Source: Prorocentrum cordatum (taxonomy: Eukaryota; Sar; Dinophyceae; Prorocentrales; Prorocentraceae). Taken from it: a stretch of DNA of 50,000 nucleotides. Within the stretch, counting starts at the first letter, position 1, and every line of letters starts with the position of its first letter. The notes beneath the pieces were generated by a model, which searched no databases, was not told the DNA's origin, and saw nothing but the letters and a program-made list of their open reading frames with translations. The translations under genes were made by a program, and so were the position numbers. Of the stretch, positions 19,968 to 28,959 are shown one piece after another. The stretch is taken from assembly GCA_963575745.1 (NCBI GenBank), contig CAUYUJ010021159.1, positions 486,927-536,926 on the forward strand. Direction: 5' to 3'.

Positions 19968-20300
19968 TGTAGACGCCATGTATACGCATCATGCACAAAG
20001 GCACCCCTTCAGGGGATGGTGGCGGCTTAGAACTCTCAGCAAGGAGCCACCGACTTTGTGCACCGCCGCCCTTCCTGAGGGCGCAGGGGCAACTCAGCGG
20101 CGGGTGTCTGAGTGCGCATTTTCGCGGCGTGCCTGGACATCCGACGAACTGCTTTTCACGCGCGTTCCCATAGTTCCCGACCCCTTGCCCAGGGGAGGGG
20201 GATGTTCGTCCAGGATCCATGTCCGATTGCCCGAGGCCCACTAACGGGCTCATGGATGCCGAAATCGAGGGAGAGCGCCCGCGGTGAAAAAACAAATCGC
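19966..20300. other. Unassigned stretch inside a FAN1 intron
   Basis: Normal-GC sequence between two TA/CA microsatellites. No gene or repeat family is recognised. Confidence 0.5.
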
Positions 20301-20307
20301 CGAATAC

Positions 20308-20377
20308 ACACACACACACATATATATATATACACACATATGTAGGTATATATATATCTATATATATATATATATAT
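20308..20377. repeat. CA/TA microsatellite
   Basis: CACACACA followed by ATATATAT stretches, interrupted by GTAGG. Confidence 0.9.
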
Positions 20378-20654
20378 TCTCATACGCCCCTCTCCGAGGG
20401 AGTAGAGCTCAGAGGCGATTCATGCGCACGTCGTCCGCGATGTTTCTGGCCGTTTCGCTCGGGACATCCTCGAAATTCTGAAAATCGGTGGCACCCCTCA
20501 CGCAGATCGTGACGTCAGGGTCCAAAAACACATGGGAATTTCAACATTTTAACATAAAACCTTCAAAAACAAATTGTAATTTCAATAATTTTGACCCCGA
20601 TTCTCAGAGAATGGCGGTTTCGCATGAAAAATCCTCCCAAAATCGAGCCCCAGA

Positions 20655-20812
20655 CCCCTCCTCGGAGCCTCCTGGGGGCCTCCTGGAACCTCCTGGGGCC
20701 TCCTGGGGCTTTCTGGACCTTCTGGTACCCCAGACCCCGCCTCGGAGCCTCCTGGAGTTCTCCTGGGCCTGCTGAGGCCGCCTGGGGCCTCCTGGGGCCT
20801 CCTGGGGCTTCA
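20655..20812 (+). repeat. CCTCCTGGGG decamer array
   Basis: Imperfect tandem CCTCCTGGGG units with related spacers (CCCAGACCCC, CTTCTGG). A second short block of the same repeat is at 20960-21015, and a CA-rich stretch separates them at 20870-20950. Confidence 0.8.
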
Positions 20813-21169
20813 GAACTACATGCACACACAGAGACACAAATCACGCCCAACACATCACACGCTAGACAAACATAACACACACACACACACAACACCGACA
20901 ACACACAACAAGCACGCACCACACAAAGCACACATCACACACACACAACACTCACAATCCTGGGGCCTCCTGGAGCCTCTTCTGGTATCCAAGTCGGGCC
21001 TCCTGAGGCTTATGGGGACCCGAGGGCATGAGATCAAGTGCCGACCTCTGGACCGGTCCACGGGGGCCCTCTGCCCAGCCTCTTCCGCGGGAGCCCGCGG
21101 CGTGGCCCCGAGGCGCACCGACAAACACCCGCACCTCGCGGGCCATGGCCGCAGCCCCGCCGCGCGCAG

Positions 21170-21362
21170 GTCCGGGAGCGCTTCGCGGCCCTGCACGGCA
21201 CGCGCATCCGCGGCGTGCGCTGGGACCGCTACGCGGGCCCCAGCGGCGCCTTCCGGCCGGACGAGGCCGGAGCGGAGGGCGCCGCCCGCAGCCGCGTGCT
21301 GCACGCGAGCGGCGCCGGCGCGCCGGCGGAGCCCGAAGACCCAGGGAACGAAGCACGGCACA
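21170..21362 (+). CDS. FAN1: FAN1-like nuclease, exon with the RGVRWDRY motif
   Basis: Acceptor CCGCGCGCAG|GTCCGG; first codons VRERFAALHGTRIRGVRWDR then YAGPSGAF. FAN1 proteins have a helix followed by (R/S)(G/L)VxWDRF at this point, linking the FYxxRR region to the VRR-NUC core. The phase (0) fits the donor at 19264. Downstream the frame stays open through a less conserved Ala/Gly/Glu-rich stretch. The end is uncertain: I set it at the GT at 21363, just before a family A element that may form the start of the intron, but that leaves phase 1, which does not fit the next exon if that starts at 23808. An earlier donor or a missed small exon is possible. Confidence 0.72.
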
Positions 21363-21365
21363 GTC

Positions 21366-21639
21366 TCAAGCGGTGGCGAAGCGTCGGACGCTTAGCCGGG
21401 ACGCTTAGCCGGGACGCTTAGCGTCCCGGCTTGCCCACAGGCCCACCCAAGGATGTTCTGAGAGCCTTCAGTGGTCTGCACGAGATGGTCTTAGGAGATT
21501 TCTGCCCGAGACTGTCCTGTTTGAACAGAACGGGCGTATGCTCTAAGAACACCGTTTTTGTTCCTATATCATTTCTGGGTTCTAAAAACATGTCGTGGTA
21601 GTCCTATAGGAATGCTGGGACGGTCGGCTCCTGCTCAAT
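21366..21639 (+). mobile_element. Family A introner-like element, copy 3
   Basis: Starts TCAAGCGGTGGCGAAGCG and ends GGTCGGCTCCTGCTCAATA. Longer than other copies because GGGACGCTTAGCC is repeated near the left end (about 21388-21425), next to a GCTTAGCGTCCCGGC inversion. It lies directly after the FAN1-like exon at 21170. Confidence 0.88.
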
Positions 21640-21654
21640 AATCTCTGAGCTCGT

Positions 21655-21880
21655 CATCATCAGGCCTTGCGGCGGTCTGGGGTAACTGCAGATTCGCGCC
21701 TCGGGAGCCCAAATCAGAGTTACCCCAGACTGCAGTTATCCCGGGTAATTAATTCGGGCGTTATGTCCTCCCGAACCACCAGCGCCAGGGGCAGTCAGGG
21801 GTCACTACAGATTCGCGCCTCGGGGTCCCAAACCAGAGTTGCCTTGGTTCGCAGTTCGCCTGGAGAATTCGGATGTCCAA
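21655..21880 (+). repeat. Family O dimeric element, copy 2
   Basis: Two units, both with CAGATTCGCGCCTCGGG and CAGAGTTGCC / CAGAGTTACC-type blocks and CGGGCGTTATG / CGGATGTCCAATA ends, parallel to the dimer at 16740-16959. Confidence 0.65.
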
Positions 21881-22858
21881 TAATTTTGTAGGAAACGTAA
21901 GACTCGAGTTCCTGCCGACGATTTTTGACGAGCGCGTCAGGGATTTGACTGTCCAGTTTTCTTGGGATGTGCGCAGCGAGAGCTTGCATCAAATTTCCAC
22001 TTGGGTCCCGTGATTATCATGATGGCCCCGTCAGTCTGACCCGAGCCTCCCGAACCCGAGTCTCACGTCTCCCCGAATGTACCCCAATATCATGGCGTCG
22101 CACTTTTTCGCAACGGGCGATGTTGTCTTGATTCTTGCCTTAGGACTCTCACGCATCGACCCGGCTCGACAAATGGCACAGAAGGATGGGGTCCAGGGGT
22201 CGGGTCGAGTTATCTTAGCGAGGTTTTCGGTTTTTTCCTCCATTTTTGGCTTCGCCGGGCCCTGGGGCTGTCAACAAAGAGACTCGGGATGAAAGAGCGG
22301 CCCTTGGGATCACAATTTCAGAGGTCTGGGTAAAGCACAGTTCGGGTTTGAAAGGGTCTCGTTGTTCTTGTAGGTCCCCCAAATGCGGATGTCGCAGTCA
22401 GACCACGGCGGCTGTTTTTCTATATGTCCATCCTCCGGGGGCCGTCTCCCAGTCGCGTGGTTGTCTAAAAAAGGCGCGGGATGAAAAGCCCGTCTAGGGT
22501 TGTGGAGGACGATCAATGGAGAGGAAGCATGTTGCCGAATAATTGCCAGATGTCTAGAACATGTGTGGAAACTGTTTTTTTTTTTTTGCAAAAAAAGAAA
22601 AACATGCATCAAACATTTCCAGGACATTGTTCCTACATTTCAACTACATTGTTAAGTCAAGGATCGGATCGTTAGGGTGTCCAATATCGTGGCATCCACA
22701 AGTCTAGGGAAGAGGTCGAGCTCCCTGCAGCCCACGTCGCGAAAAGAGTGCGCCATCGGGCGAGAGGGTTCCTGCACAGCAGTTGTCCCTCCTGCGCTCC
22801 TCGTGCACTCGGGCGCCTTGGCCGGCGACGAGGGGCTTCGCCCTCAGCGAGCGCTCCT
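21881..22858. other. Unassigned intronic stretch
   Basis: Lower-GC DNA inside the presumed FAN1 intron. One T-run/A-run pair (22569-22597) could fold. A block GTGTCCAATATCGTGGCATCCACA at 22676-22699 recurs, slightly changed, at about 47429-47452, so part of this is another low-copy repeat. No gene is recognised. Confidence 0.5.
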
Positions 22859-23029
22859 GGTGATGGGCCTGTTATCCACCACCACCACCACCACCATAAG
22901 TTGGAGGGGGAGAGGCTCCTCCTCGTCCTCCTCCTCCTCCTCGTCCTCGTCCTCCTCCTCCTCCTCCTCCTCCTCCTCCTTCACCCCATCCAACGTATGG
23001 AGGTGGTGGTGGAAAACGCGCCCATCACC
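22859..23029. mobile_element. Family I element with a TCC core, copy 1
   Basis: Inverted arms of roughly 45 bp: the left begins GGTGATGGGC and runs through CCACCACC repeats to CATAAGTTGGA; the right is the complement (TCCAACGTATGG, GGTGGTGG, ending GCCCATCACC). Between them is a CTCCTC microsatellite at 22918-22981. Copy 2 is at 23518-23756. Confidence 0.88.
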
Positions 23030-23335
23030 TGACAGTAGCGCGACGGTAATCATGCGCTTTTTGAGGCCCGCGCGGCTTTCTTGGGCCAGCGCCAGGCCTC
23101 CTCCCGACGATGCCTCCGGCGCCGCCCTCCCTGGCGCGCTCCGCTCGCAAGGCCAAGAGATCCAAGAGAGTTTCCAAAATCCCACGGCCAGGACTCCGAT
23201 GTGAGGACCACTTTGGGCTCTTGTCTCTGGGCCGTCTTCTGGAATCTAGGTCGGGGGGGCCAGCTCGTGGCCGAGGCTCGCCGTGGCCAGAAGAGGGTCT
23301 TCCGTTCCTTCTCTGCGGCGTTCCTTACCCTCGAC

Positions 23336-23494
23336 CTCCACCCTCCGAGCCTTCCGCGCGGTTAGGTGCCGTCGCGGCGTGGCCGCGGCGGCCGCCGAGA
23401 CCGCCGCTGCAGCTTCGGCGGCTGCCGCCGCTGCGGCCGCGGCAGCAGCAGCCGCTGCGCGGTGCATGCCGCGCAGGAGGTGCGGAAGGTGGAT
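23336..23494. repeat. Family P fold-back element, copy 2
   Basis: Left arm TCCACCCTCCGAGCCTTCCG and right arm, complemented, TCCACCTTCCGCACCTCCTG, around a GCC/GCA-rich core. Related to 10006-10082. Poly-Ala frames in the core are artefacts. Confidence 0.65.
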
Positions 23495-23517
23495 GTCGCG
23501 GGTGTGGCCGCACCATT

Positions 23518-23756
23518 GACGGGCCTGTTTTCCGCCACCACCACCACCACCAGCTGGAGGGGGAGGGGGTCCTCCTCCTCCTCCTGCTCCTCCTCCTCCT
23601 CCTGCTCCTGCTCCTCCTCCTCCTCCTCCTCCTCCTCCTCTCTCTCCTCCTCCTCCTCCTCCTCCTCCTCCTCCTCCTCCTCCTCCTCCTCCTCCTCCTC
23701 CTCCTTTCCCCATCCAACTTATGGTGGTGGTGGTGGTGGTAGAAGACAGGGCCATC
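23518..23756. mobile_element. Family I element with a TCC core, copy 2
   Basis: Same architecture as 22859-23029: GGGCCTGTTTTCCGCCACCA on the left, AACTTATGGTGGTGGTGG and then GACAGGGCCATC on the right, with about 135 bp of CTCCTC between (23572-23706). The core length differs greatly from copy 1 (about 64 bp) while the arms stay similar. Confidence 0.9.
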
Positions 23757-23807
23757 AGCCATAGCTGTGTGCCTGCTGCGCCGCCTTTTGATTGCCGATG
23801 CCTCGAG

Positions 23808-24022
23808 GACGCGTGCGCCGCGGGGGCCGACCTGGGCGCCGCGGCGGGCGCGGTGGGCGGCCGCGCGCTGGCGGCGGCGCTGCGGCTGCTGTGCGCGGAC
23901 TACTGCTCCGCGGGCCTGCCGGACCTGCTCGTGTGGTCGTGGCCCGGCGCCGGGGGGGCCGCCGCGGCGCCGCGCGCGCGCTTCGTGGAGGTGAAGAGCG
24001 AGCGGGACGCGCTGTCGCGCAG
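23808..24022 (+). CDS. FAN1: FAN1-like nuclease, VRR-NUC catalytic exon
   Basis: Encodes most of the PD-(D/E)xK (VRR-NUC) core. The frame reads DACAAGADLGAAAGAVGGRA then LAAALRLLCADYCSAGLPDL, LVW and, after a short Gly/Ala insert, ARFVEVKSERDALSR. GLPDLxVW (Asp codon 23922-23924) and (V)EVK (Glu 23988-23990, Lys 23994-23996) are the catalytic residues of FAN1 nucleases, all kept here. Start inferred from AG at 23806-23807 in CTCGAG|GAC; a different start upstream is possible because the less conserved first residues give no guide. It ends at CGCAG|GCAGCG, a GC donor, and continues in the exon at 26268. Very high GC at codon position 3 is typical of host exons here. Confidence 0.85.
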
Positions 24023-24626
24023 GCAGCGGGGCCGGGCCTCCAACGTCGGCTGTCGGAGGCTGTCTCGCCTCGGGGGGCTCGCCAGCATCTCTCGAGAGAA
24101 CCCAGGGGGGCTCGAGATAGAGAAGGGCATCTCCGTTTCGCAGACGGCCCCGGGCGTTAACCGAACAGCGCTCCCTGTGCGATTTCTTCCTTGGGCGCGT
24201 TTGTTTCGCAGCGTCGCTCGTCGTGGTGATCATGGTGCGGGCGTGTGCTGTTTGTTTTTCCTGACTTCCCGAGAAGGAGTATCCATGGCACGTTGTCGCT
24301 GGTAGCCCGTCAGCATCTTACTCCCTCGTTTTCTGTGCGACGGCTCGGTGCTTCTCTTCAGCCGTAGCGCGCAGATGGGGTTCCCACGGCGGCGCGTCGC
24401 AGGTGCTCTTGTGGCTTCCCGGGCAGCTGCGCCCCGCCAAGAGGGTCCCAGGGGTAAGCGGGTCGTCTCGAACGGCCGACGGATGCCACACATCCGCGCA
24501 CGCAGGCCGCCACCGCCGCCTCGCACGCCACGATCGGCATGCCGCACGGCACGCCCGGACCCCCGACGCCATGCCGCGTGTACGGCGCGAGCCCCAGAGG
24601 CTCAGAGCCCCATCCCCGAGGCCGCC

Positions 24627-24688
24627 CTCCTCGTCCTCCTCCTCCTCCTCCTCCTCCTCCTCCTCCTCCTCCTCCTCCTCCTCCTCGT
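24627..24688 (+). repeat. TCC tract
   Basis: Pure CTCCTC run inside the FAN1 intron. No exon of FAN1 follows it; the open frames across 24690-24950 have no recognisable domain. Confidence 0.93.
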
Positions 24689-24956
24689 CCCGGGGTGCCT
24701 GCCTCTGGACGGCCCCGGCGCTCGGCCAGGCCCGCACGAGTGGGAGCACACCTGCCGCCGCGGTGTGCTCGCCGCCGCGAGGGGGGGGGGTCCTGGGAAG
24801 GTCGCCCGGAGCCCGGAGCCGCCCTCGCCGAGGAGGCTCGCGCCGCGCCCGCGCGGCGACGACCCCCGCGCGGGCGTTCCAGGCTGCGCGCCGCAGGCGG
24901 CCCTGGATCGGCGGGCACCGAGCGATCGGTGCTCTCGGGCTGCCGCGATCGCTGAA

Positions 24957-25123
24957 TCGGGTGTTGCTGGAAGTGCCCCTGGCCCAAGGGGCCCCCAGGG
25001 CTCTCGAGGGAGCCCACACGGCTTCAGAGCACCCCTCGCGAGGCCCAGGGAGCCCCAGGGGCTCCACCATGGAGCGACAAGCGGGGGGCACCTCGGGCCA
25101 GGGGCACCTCTAGCAACCCCCGA
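24957..25123. mobile_element. Family M MITE, copy 3
   Basis: 167 bp. Ends TCGGGTGTTGCTGGAAGTGC and, complemented, TCGGGGGTTGCTAGAGGTGC; both run on as CCCTGGCCC. The internal part differs from copies 1 and 2 more than the arms do. Confidence 0.88.
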
Positions 25124-25834
25124 CTGAAGGTTGAACGATCCACGCGATGTCAGGAACCGATGCCAGGGTCACCGATGCCGTAGGCTTCCCAGACCTCCGA
25201 TGTCTTGGCGTTCTGGATGCGGGGTCCCCGAAGCTCTGGACCAGGATACCGTCCCGGAGTGCGTTGTTGACTGTCCTTGGGGCCGGCGAGGGCCCGCGGA
25301 CGCCAACAAATCAGAGAAATGTCCACATCGTGTTTCCGAGACGATGACTGACAAGGCTTCGGGTTGCGCACGGGCAGCCCCCCCAGGCAGCCCTGGCTGA
25401 CCTCAACAGGCCCCCGAGCAGCCCCTGCCTGCCTCAACAGGCCCTCAGAGCAGTCCAGGGCGGTCTCGACACCTCAACCCTCGGGCGCGGAGTGCCTCAG
25501 GGGCGCCGCCGCAGCCTTACCATCGAAAGAGGTCTGGTCTGGGTCACTCTTGCCCTCAGTGTTCTTTGAAAACGGCAGGGCCCTCTGTCGTTCCGGTTTC
25601 CTTTTGCAGTGTTGTTTTCCGGTTCGTGTGCGGTTTTGCTGTCCGTTTTGTCGCCGTGTGTTGTTTCTGGTCCAGTTTCAGGTTCCAATCCTGGAGCCCT
25701 TTTTGCTTCCGTTTCGGCGAGCTGTTGATTGTTCTTTCTTCCATTCTCAAGACAGGTCAAGTTTTTGGGAAACTCTTGAACATTTGCCCTGCCTTGCCCA
25801 AGAAGTACTCACCGGCGGCGAGCGACGGGGGAAG

Positions 25835-25990
25835 TGAGAAGGGGCAGGCCTTCTCAGAAGGCTCGGAAGTCCCCCAGCCTTCCGAGAAGTTTTCTCAACC
25901 TTCCCCGAAGGCACAAGAAAAACCGATCAGAAGGCCGGAGGCCTTCTGAGAAGTCTCGCTTCCTTCTGAGAAGGCCTTCTCCTTCTCATT
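25835..25990. repeat. Family L inverted-repeat element, copy 3
   Basis: Left arm GAGAAGGGGCAGGCCTTCTC AGAAGG and right arm CCTTCTGAGAAGGCC ... CTTCTC are near-perfect complements, with TTCCGAGAAGTTTTCTCAAC and CCTTCCCCGAAGGC inside. 25124-25834 before it is unassigned, with an AT-richer segment at 25560-25780. Confidence 0.75.
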
Positions 25991-26124
25991 TCCCCCCCCC
26001 CCTCGCCCGCCGACGAGAAGAATTGGGGGGGAACACTCTGGGCGCACTGAGCTGCCGACCCGAGCCCTCTGCAGCCTCCTCGCTCGCCGCCGAGCTGCGC
26101 TCGCCCGCTGCCGCACTGAGCTCC

Positions 26125-26263
26125 TCCTCCCCCCTCCCCTCCTCCTCCTCCTCCTCCTCCCCTCCTCCTCCTCCTCTCTCCTCCTCCTCCTCCCCCTCCC
26201 CGTCCTCCTCCTCCCCCTCCTCCCCCTCCCCCTCCTCCCCCTCCTCCTCCCCCTCCCCCTCCC
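26125..26263 (+). repeat. TCC/CCCT tract at a FAN1 acceptor
   Basis: Pyrimidine-only for about 140 bases except a few G, ending 4 bases before the AG of the 26268 exon. A likely polypyrimidine tract. Confidence 0.92.
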
Positions 26264-26267
26264 GGAG

Positions 26268-26538
26268 GCAGCGCTCCTGGCTCGCGGCGCTGCGGGCGGC
26301 GGGCGCGGAGGCGGAGGTCTGCCACGTGCGGGACGGCCCCGCGGCCGCGGCCGCGGCGGCCCGCGGGGGGGGCAGCGACTCCGAGGGGTCGGCCGCGCGC
26401 GGGCGGGGGAGCCCGCGGCCGCGGCCGCGGCGGGGCGAAAGCGCACTGGCGGCGGCGGCGGCGGGGGCGGGGGAGCCTCAAGTCGGGCGTGCTCCCCCCT
26501 CCAGGAGGAATAATACTCCAAAACGGATCCAGACATAG
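26268..26538 (+). CDS. FAN1: FAN1-like nuclease, last recognised exon
   Basis: Follows the pyrimidine tract and CCCGGAG. Completes the split AGG codon and continues RQRSWLAALRAAGAEAEVCH VRD, the final FAN1 helix and strand (family pattern: LSxxQxxWLxxLxxxGxxxEVCxV). After this come Ala/Gly-rich and Arg/Pro-rich residues without conservation, to TAG at 26536-26538. That stop lies inside a family B element starting at 26478, so the natural C-terminus has either been replaced by MITE sequence or the MITE is spliced out and another terminal exon exists. Conserved FAN1 proteins end soon after EVCxV, so little is lost either way. Confidence 0.82.
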
Positions 26539-26648
26539 AGTATGTTTGGGATTATTTTGGGACATGGTTTGAGCATGTTCTGGCTAGCTATTTTTTTCAA
26601 AATTTGTCGTCCAAAAAATGCGCCTGTGGGGGGACCGCGCCCGAGCGA
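26478..26648. mobile_element. Family B MITE, copy 3
   Basis: Ends TCAAGTCGGGCGTGCTCCCC and, complemented, TCGCTCGGGCGCGGTCCCCC. Shares TTTGTCGTCCAAAA and CGCCTGTGGGGGG with the family. Provides the stop codon that ends the FAN1-like frame if it is not spliced. Confidence 0.82.
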
Positions 26649-26760
26649 AGGGGAGCCCAGGCGGCGGCCGCGAGGGCTGGGAAGAGCGGGCCCAGGGCTG
26701 GGGCCTCCCTGCAGCGGCGAGTGAGGGGGGGGGGGAGGGGAGGCGAGACGGAGGAGGCCT

Positions 26761-26803
26761 TTCTCGGCCAGGGGCACTTCTGGCGACGCCCGAGCATCTC
26801 CAA
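26761..26803. repeat. Solo right end of a family M MITE
   Basis: CTCGGCCAGGGGCACTTCTG then GCGACGCCCGA matches the right arm of the family. No left arm lies nearby. Confidence 0.6.
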
Positions 26804-26844
26804 GGTACTGGCCCCGGCTGGGGCCTCCCTCTCTGAGAGTCTGG

Positions 26845-27022
26845 ACTAGACGTAGGGGTGACCTTTCGGCGGAGTGACCTTTGATGCGGGCCCAGTGGGG
26901 TCCCCCGATCGCAAAACACGAAGCGGCAGAATCGGCTTGCGCGCCCAGGTTTGGCCATCCCGCGTCCCTTGGTAAGCCGCGCACCAAAAGTAATTTTTGC
27001 CTAGGGTCCCTGTTGCATGTAG
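26845..27022. mobile_element. Family F element, copy 1
   Basis: Colinear with intron 31604-31792: CTAGACGTAGGGGTGACCTT and GATGCGGGCCCA on the left, GCGCACCAAAAGTAA and TGCATGTAGCCGAGAG on the right, forming inverted arms. No coding flanks are recognised here, so this copy may not be an intron. Confidence 0.82.
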
Positions 27023-27186
27023 CCGAGAGTCGTCGCCAGGGGGTGTCCACCCACCTCCGAGGTACTTGGCTCGCCCGCGCGTTGGCGCGTTGGCTCCGCG
27101 TTGTTCTGGGGGCTGCGGCAGTGACGCGCCCTTCCGTCCAGTCCAGACCTTAGATGGGAACAAGCGGGTGGGCGGTAGCAAATCAT

Positions 27187-27434
27187 AGGAGCTTCGTTTT
27201 CCCCTCGCAAGTTTGTCTCTAGAGTGCGTTCACGTCGGTCAGCGCCTGATAATCGGTGAGACAGCGCCGAAGTAGCAACGAGTAGCGCCGAGTCGTTTCG
27301 AAACATACACATGTGTGTGTAGTGCATAGACATATATATATATATGTATATATATGTATTTATCGATGTACCGCTGTTTAGCGTCGACAATTGTCGATTA
27401 GCGCCGCCTCGTCAGTCAGATGGTATGGGAGGCT
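27187..27434. mobile_element. Family E element, copy 1
   Basis: Starts near AGGAGCTTCG and ends GATGGTATGGGAGGCTGC, with GTCGATTAGCGCCG-type units inside and a TA microsatellite at 27331-27360. Related to 31993-32181 and 46941-47135. Confidence 0.7.
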
Positions 27435-27589
27435 GCTCGCGGAGCTCGCTGAGTTCATCATGAGGCACTTACATTGGCTTGGTGCTCGCTGACTGTAGCT
27501 CAGGCGTAGTGCATGGCCCATTCTTGCTGCGTAAGGATTTGTCTGAGGTTACTGCTGTCGTTGGTCATGGCAGCCTTCGTGTGCCTCAT

Positions 27590-28890
27590 CTAGGTGTTGA
27601 TGTCGCTAACGTGTTGTATCTTCTTGTCCGCCTGGAGTCGTGGTTCGTCATGTCGGGCAGTCTGCTTCAGTGCCTCAGTGTGTAGCATTCGCTGGTGCTC
27701 GTCTTTGTGCTTGTTGGAGCTGTACTCCTCCGTGGGTTGTTGCAGGCGCGTGTGTGTCTTCGCCTGCTGCGTGTGTTCGTTGGCCAGTCGGCGGTCCGTG
27801 TCTGCCAGCTTAGCACGGCGATCCAGTAGTTCTTTAGTCTGCGTCGACCTGCTGTGCAGGCTGGCCTTATACATGTCGATCTGTCTGGTCCCAGCTCCTG
27901 CTGCTCAAACACGCAGCTCTCGGTGTTGGTTTGTGTCTCGTCGATATTAGTTTCCCGGATCGTAGATTTGGCGGCCAGCTCTGGTCTTAGTCGATATGAT
28001 TTATGTATGTATTGGTGTCTTCCGAGGTCTTCTCCAACAGGTTGTCGTAGGTCTCATGTGTGATGAAGCCTGTTGGTGGTGTGTTCTCGTTCCTTGTAAA
28101 AGCTTCACTGGGTGATTGTTCTAGTGGCTTGACATTGCAGGTGAGGTCAGTACTGGCTCTTGATGGCGTCGCTTCCATATGAGCCTGCTGCGCAGGTGCT
28201 CCACTCGCTGGTCTGGGGGTACGTGCCATCTTAGGCCCACGAGCCAATCTGACATCTCCTTGTTGTACACGTTCGATTCCTCTGGTAATGCGGTTGAGCC
28301 TCCTGGCTTTCTTCTGTCTCTTCTGCTCGCTCAGCCGAATCGTCTTGTCGTAGGCCTGTCCCGCCTTGACGTGTTTGGATCTCTTTGAATGTAGTTGCTT
28401 GAGGCGCAAGTCAAGGGCTTGATGACATGAAGCATGGACTCGATGTTGGCGACGTTGTCATATAGGTACTGATATGGTAAGCTAGCTTCCTTGTTGGCGG
28501 TGATGGACTTTTGCAAGTTTGTAGGCACGTGCATGGCGTCGGTGGCGTTACTCGTAATAGTCGTCCTCGTCCCCCGGTGTGGTGCCAACTGCGCGTTGAA
28601 CATCGCCGCCTTTTGGTCCGCTGTAGCAGTACCCCCGATTATCATATCCTCAAGTTCGTCCATCTTCCATGCGGGACCTATGGTAGTCTCTTGTTCGTCT
28701 GCTGGTTACAGTAGCCCCCGTCCTCTTGTCAACAGTGTCCACCGTGACATTTCCATTCGTGGTTGGGGAAGCTCCGTAGGCATGCGCACTGCTATGTTGC
28801 ATTGTGATGTTCCTGTTTGCTTTCTTGTGTGTGTGTGTATTTGTCTCCCCCTGCTGTAGTTGCGCATCTGTGGTATACAGCCTTGGCACT
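27590..28890 (-). pseudogene. Unidentified decayed coding region
   Basis: Reading the minus strand from 28890 down, coding-like segments follow in different frames: NITMQHSSAHAYGASPTTNG and VTVDTVDKRTGATVT; then ETTIGPAWKMDELEDMIIGG and on to LPYQYLYDNVANIESMLHVI (to about 28410); then LRLKQLHSKRSKHVKAGQAY with a charged KKARRLNRITRGIERVQQG and on to a stop near 27987; then a charged helical part (TKELLDRRAKLADTDRRLAN ...) ending at a stop at 27590. At least three frameshifts or short exon junctions would be needed. GC is lower than in the neighbours, and codon use differs from the host exons. No family is recognised; a foreign or mobile-element origin is possible but unproven. Confidence 0.45.
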
Positions 28891-28959
28891 TCTCAGGCGC
28901 CTGGCGCCCGGCCTGGCGCGTGCCTGGAGCTGCTGTTCCGTGCTGCAGTCCTGAGATGG

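Larger units (their letters stand above)
24023..26267 (+). other. FAN1 intron with GC-AG ends and 8-bp flanking repeat
   Basis: Intron inferred from protein continuity: ALSR-RQRSWLAAL is restored by removing 24023-26267. The donor is GC, not GT. AGGCAGCG occurs at both junctions (24021-24028 and 26266-26273). Contents: unassigned DNA, a TCC run (24627-24688), family M copy 3, family L copy 3 and a long TCC/CCCT tract before the acceptor. Confidence 0.75.
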
